A stretch of DNA of 64,000 nucleotides from Coprinus comatus (lineage: Eukaryota > Basidiomycota > Agaricomycetes > Agaricales > Agaricaceae): contig JAWPGT010000002.1 of assembly GCA_034638255.1 (NCBI GenBank), forward strand, positions 744,001 through 808,000, in the 5' to 3' direction. Made by a program: the position numbers and the translations under genes. Shown one piece after another: positions 60,193 to 64,000 of this stretch. Every line of letters begins with the position of its first letter. The stretch's first letter is position 1. The notes beneath the pieces are model-generated. The model saw only the letters and a list, made by a program, of their open reading frames with translations. It made no database searches and had not been told where the DNA came from.

Positions 60193-63100
60193 TTAATGAT
60201 CACTAGCGGTATCGCTAACCGTGGATGGTATAGTCTCTATGGTTTCAGCAAGATTTGCATCTTCATCCTATAGTGGACTTCAGCAAGGAGTTTATTTGTG
60301 AAAAAATATTACATACATCAGTCAACCTGTGGAAATGCTTTGATAATTTCTCAATGACCAAGCTGTAAGACAAGTGTTGAGTAAGTTTTCTAAATCAAAA
60401 ATATCAGTGACCTTGTTACAAAAGGGAAAGCATAAATATTTCATACCTTCTCGGTTGTACATTAAGTGAATGCCGGGCATCTAATGTAGAATCCAAAACG
60501 TTGGAAGAATGTGCTCCTTCGCTTATTGACAATCGAATCGAATATTCTTTATCGCTTTTACCGCGACCATGATTACGCTCGTAAAGCTCGAATGTGATGT
60601 GCGACTATATTAAATGTATTAAAGGAAATCAGAACCTTGATAACGGGGTGAGGAATGGTATTACCGCATAATCAAGTTCGGGTATACGTCTGTTAGCGAT
60701 AGGAAGGCCGGAGAGTAAAACAAGGTTGACAAGAGTGTGGATGTGACTTTCTTTGGTAAAGTACACTGTAAGCGAACTCCCGTTATTGTTTCGGGCGTTT
60801 TCAAGATCTTCGACTACATTGCGAAGGAGGGGAAGGGAAGTAAGAATACCTATTTCCTCTCTATATGACAAGAGGTAAGAATGGATATATTCATAGAGGG
60901 TTTGATACAAACTTTTCTTCTGGGTCAATTCCATACTCTTGGGGAGCGACGAGATCAAACAGTGCCTTCGCTCTACCATATAACTCGTGGATTTTCCTAT
61001 CTTGACCTTGATGGTTGGGGTCCTTTCCGCCATTCTCGTCAAAAATGGAGAACAGGAAAGTTCTATGATGTAGAGCACAGTATTTGATAGTGTCGTACAA
61101 CTCAGAAACCTACGATAACAGGTTATAGAAAGAAGAGAGGAGACGGAGGAGCTGTAGCGTACTCTTGAAGGGTCAAACTTCTTCTGCTCAACATCGCAGA
61201 AGTCCTCAAAGAGCTTCTCCCATCGTTCTCTAAAAAGAAAAGGTTCATCTCCACAACACCTAAAAGTTGTGAGACTTTCTGGTAAGGGGAGAAAGGGAGA
61301 ATGATTCGTACCATCGTTCTTGAATCTTATCAACATCGAGTGTCTCATAATTCTTCTGCATGATAGCACGGAAAGAGGCTAACAGCTCAATTACTTCCTA
61401 GGGTCAATATGTAAGTCAATAGGCTTATGAATAGAAAATAAACGATTAGACCTTGACCACTTCAACGGGTTCCCTTTTCATGCTCTTTGGCCAAGTCAAT
61501 TCAGGTCTCTTCTCAGGTTCTCCCGGTCTCAAAAGAATCTTAAGACGCTTCTTAACATCATCCATGAGATCCTTAGCTGCATTGGAGTCGTCGAGAAGAT
61601 CTTTCCGGACAATCAATTTTAATGGCTGCTGATCAGTTTGTTGAGGGAAGTTCTTGTTAATGAAACCACCGTTGCTATCCATGGATGACCGTGATCCGTT
61701 GCTTGTTGATGATGGGACCGTATAACTTGGGTGTTGCGGGTCGAGCAAGGCCGCAGCAAAGATTTCGGCGGAAGCGATAACCCGACGTTCTGAAGAGGTG
61801 AAAATCTGATATAATTGCTTCAGTATGTATTCTCATCCATCTGCGTTCTCCCGGTGCACCTTAACGTTGTGAAGAACCTCCCTGTCTAAACATTATGTCA
61901 GTAGCTACCTTCACAACAACTCATAGAGCGGCTTACTCATAATACTTATATCTTTCTTAAGATTTTCTCCCAAATCGCGAGACTGGTATCTGGCAGAGTG
62001 GGTGAACTATAGTAGTATTAGGATAGAAGTTCAACGAGCGCGAAATGTCAAACACACCTCTCCGCCCCATTTGAACACAAGTGTAAGTTTTGTTAATTTT
62101 CTTACTTGGCCGGCTTGCTTTTTAGAGTAAACTGGTTTCAATTGCGCCTTTGTTCCGGGAAGATCAATTTTGCTGCAGAGTGCATTGCTAAGTTGGGTGA
62201 GCTTGGTCAACTCCTCCCCATCAGCTCCGAGATTGCGAGCCTCTTCGATAGCAGTGGCAATTAAGTTCAGTTGTTCTTTTTCCCGAAGGATAATCTCCTC
62301 TGTTTCTCCATTGAGTAGAGTGACGAAGGGTTGTGTCCATGGCTCTCCAATAGGGAAGTTGAATTTCAATTTTTGCTGTACATATAATTAGTTAGCTGGC
62401 AGAAAAAGTGTGGCAGACAATTTACCTTTGGCGTACGATCGGCATGCCTGAAAACGGTCACATTTGCTTTCAAAACCCACATAGGTGCTTCTTCTTCGTT
62501 GACCTGCTCCGCCGGGAAAGGTCGTTCAATGGAAGTAGAAAGCCGCATACACAATGCAGCTAGAATATCGGCTGCTTTGTCTGAGAGCAACGGAGTTATG
62601 TCAGTTCCTTCCAATATAATATAATCAGCTAAGAATCCTCACCATAATACGTTTCGTTGCCTTTCACAAAGCTCCACCCGTTGACGTCTATAACCTGACT
62701 TCTTTCACCATTCTCACATCTGAGCATGTCAAAACCACAGACTGTTTGGCCAAAACCCTCGCAAATTTTATTTGCCCATGACTTTTCCTCTTCTGTCAAC
62801 CTTGTGATGAACCTGATTTTGTGGTAAGAAACTTCTGGACTACAAGCTTGGCATAACCTTTAGCATTACCGAATTTCCTTGCCTTCGTTGTTTCGTCTCA
62901 CAACACCATCAACAACGGGCGACTTTCTCGTTTCAGCATGAGTATATTCTTTCCCAACAGTGTAAACTTTGATATCCTCCGAGTTGTCGACATCAACGAA
63001 ATCCTCGTAGATGTAAGACCCATCTGTTCGGGGATGGTTAAGGTTGGGGTCCAATTCACTAGACTTGTTTCCGACCTGTTGCAGCGATTATTAGGAGAAG

Positions 63101-64000
63101 TAACTCAAAATCTAGTTGCAAATATACGCACCTTTCGGAAGAGTCGGCGTCCTCCCCCGCCTCGAAAATAGATGTAGACATTATGATCTTCTCCACTAAC
63201 GGGTTTCTCTACAAATGGTTTTTCCATTACTTTACCGTCTACAATGATTGCATCTCCGTCGTCTCGTAAAATGACTTCCGGAGTCACTTGGAATCCACCT
63301 AACGTGATGCCTAATCTATTTTTCATCAGCTCGACAAGGATAGGTTCGACTTTTGGACCGCCATCGCGTGATACCTCAATTCGTTTTGGGGTGGGAACCT
63401 TCAAATGGTCGAGCACTGCACCTACGAGCCGGCGATCCCAAAGTAGTGCTTGCGCTGGAAGGTCATTAATGCAGAAGGGATTCCTGAGTTTGATATAGGA
63501 TATTGCTTTATCAAGGGGGAAGTCGGTGGAAAAAAATGAGATCAAAACATCACAGCGTGGCCAGTTTTCCACATCTAAAAGTTTCTCAGGTCAAGATGTT
63601 TGATCTCGGAGGTGCAAAAATACCTTCGTCCAAAATGACTTTATCTCCAAAGATTCTGACCTCTATTGACCCCTTCCCCCGCTCGACTACTCGCGTAAGG
63701 ATTTCCCTCATAGCTTTACTCCTAGCTTTGATATCCATTGCGCACACTCCGAGTATAGATTTCTTTGTCGTTGCGGCATTCCTAGTGCGACGAACAATGG
63801 CTTTGGTCATTATTGGGGGAGACAAAGAGACGGAGTTCGTGCCTATTGTCTTTGAAAGGGTCAAATCCTGCAAGTAGATCCGAATGAGAACTTGTTGACG
63901 ACGGAGAGGACGAGCGGGTTATAATTGAGCTCGATCGCTGTGATTTTTCTGGAGAGCTGAAGAAAGAGAACCCGCGCGCTTGACGATCTCGTGTATTCAT
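60193..64000 (-). CDS. asp1: VIP1/PPIP5K inositol hexakisphosphate kinase (5' end at window edge)
   Basis: Bifunctional enzyme of inositol pyrophosphate metabolism: an N-terminal ATP-grasp kinase makes 1-IP7, and a C-terminal histidine-phosphatase domain reverses it. About 1,030 residues over a dozen exons. Kinase exons give [89 protein letters not shown] and [12 protein letters not shown]. The phosphatase domain has FRHADRTPK (the R-H-x-D-R-T-P-K motif), a long insert with [11 protein letters not shown], and [17 protein letters not shown]. The C-terminal exon near 60267 ends DTASDH at TAA 60193-60195. The ATG at the very last bases (64000-63998) opens a Ser-rich N terminus; an internal 54-nt intron would join it to the kinase, or the true start may be the ATG at 63816 or lie outside the window. 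Confidence 0.9.

Overview
This is a nuclear segment of a filamentous basidiomycete, most likely a mushroom-forming member of Agaricomycetes. Almost every gene is split by many introns of about 50-60 nt with GT..AG borders, some exons are tiny, and the proteins are fungal: class III chitin synthase, Opy2, Sla1, Caf16, Spo12-like, Air-type zinc knuckles, and a GST family typical of mushrooms. No operons, phage, CRISPR arrays, complete transposons or convincing RNA genes were seen. Most ORFs longer than 60 codons are shadows of spliced genes, so the models below were spliced by eye from splice-site consensus and protein-family conservation.

Layout, left to right. (1) 1-7.1 kb: two related Dal5-type MFS transporters in inverted orientation (one cut by the left edge) flank a RING protein and an AlaX-type alanyl-tRNA editing protein. 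(2) 7.4-15 kb: GH2 beta-mannosidase, a Rheb GTPase, a Spo12-like cell-cycle protein, and a second RING protein resembling the first. (3) 15-24.7 kb: class III chitin synthase, a GST-like protein with two GC-AG introns, a COQ10-like gene that appears to lack an internal segment, and a CNBP/Gis2-like zinc-knuckle protein, with long gene-poor gaps. (4) 24.7-30 kb: an Aro8-type aminotransferase carrying an in-frame TGA, a divergent 14-3-3 protein, and deoxyhypusine synthase. (5) 30-46.4 kb: Sec7 Arf-GEF, Sla1 endocytic adaptor, eRF3 (Sup35), and an RTP1/TANGO6 HEAT-repeat protein. (6) 46.7-56.4 kb: TRAPPC2L/Tca17, a PMP47-type carrier, a large E2-domain protein with a UBA-like N terminus, Opy2 and Caf16. 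(7) 56.7-64 kb: an Air1/2-like protein with an RE/RD tail, an AKTIP-like inactive E2 variant, and the VIP1/PPIP5K inositol pyrophosphate kinase at the right edge.

The genes are mostly single-copy housekeeping functions. Themes recur (membrane traffic: Sec7, Tca17, Sla1; translation: AlaX, DHS, eRF3, Gis2; ubiquitin: two RINGs, an E2 and an E2 variant; signalling: Rheb, 14-3-3, Opy2, VIP1), but nothing shows they are co-regulated. Several pairs are tightly head-to-head (AlaX/MFS 32 bp, Sla1/eRF3 76 bp, Opy2/Caf16 103 bp between start codons). I found no convincing new biological system. The most unusual items are the disrupted aminotransferase and COQ10 genes, the 13-nt microexon shared by the MFS paralogs, the paired GC-AG introns, and the RING variant shared by two genes.
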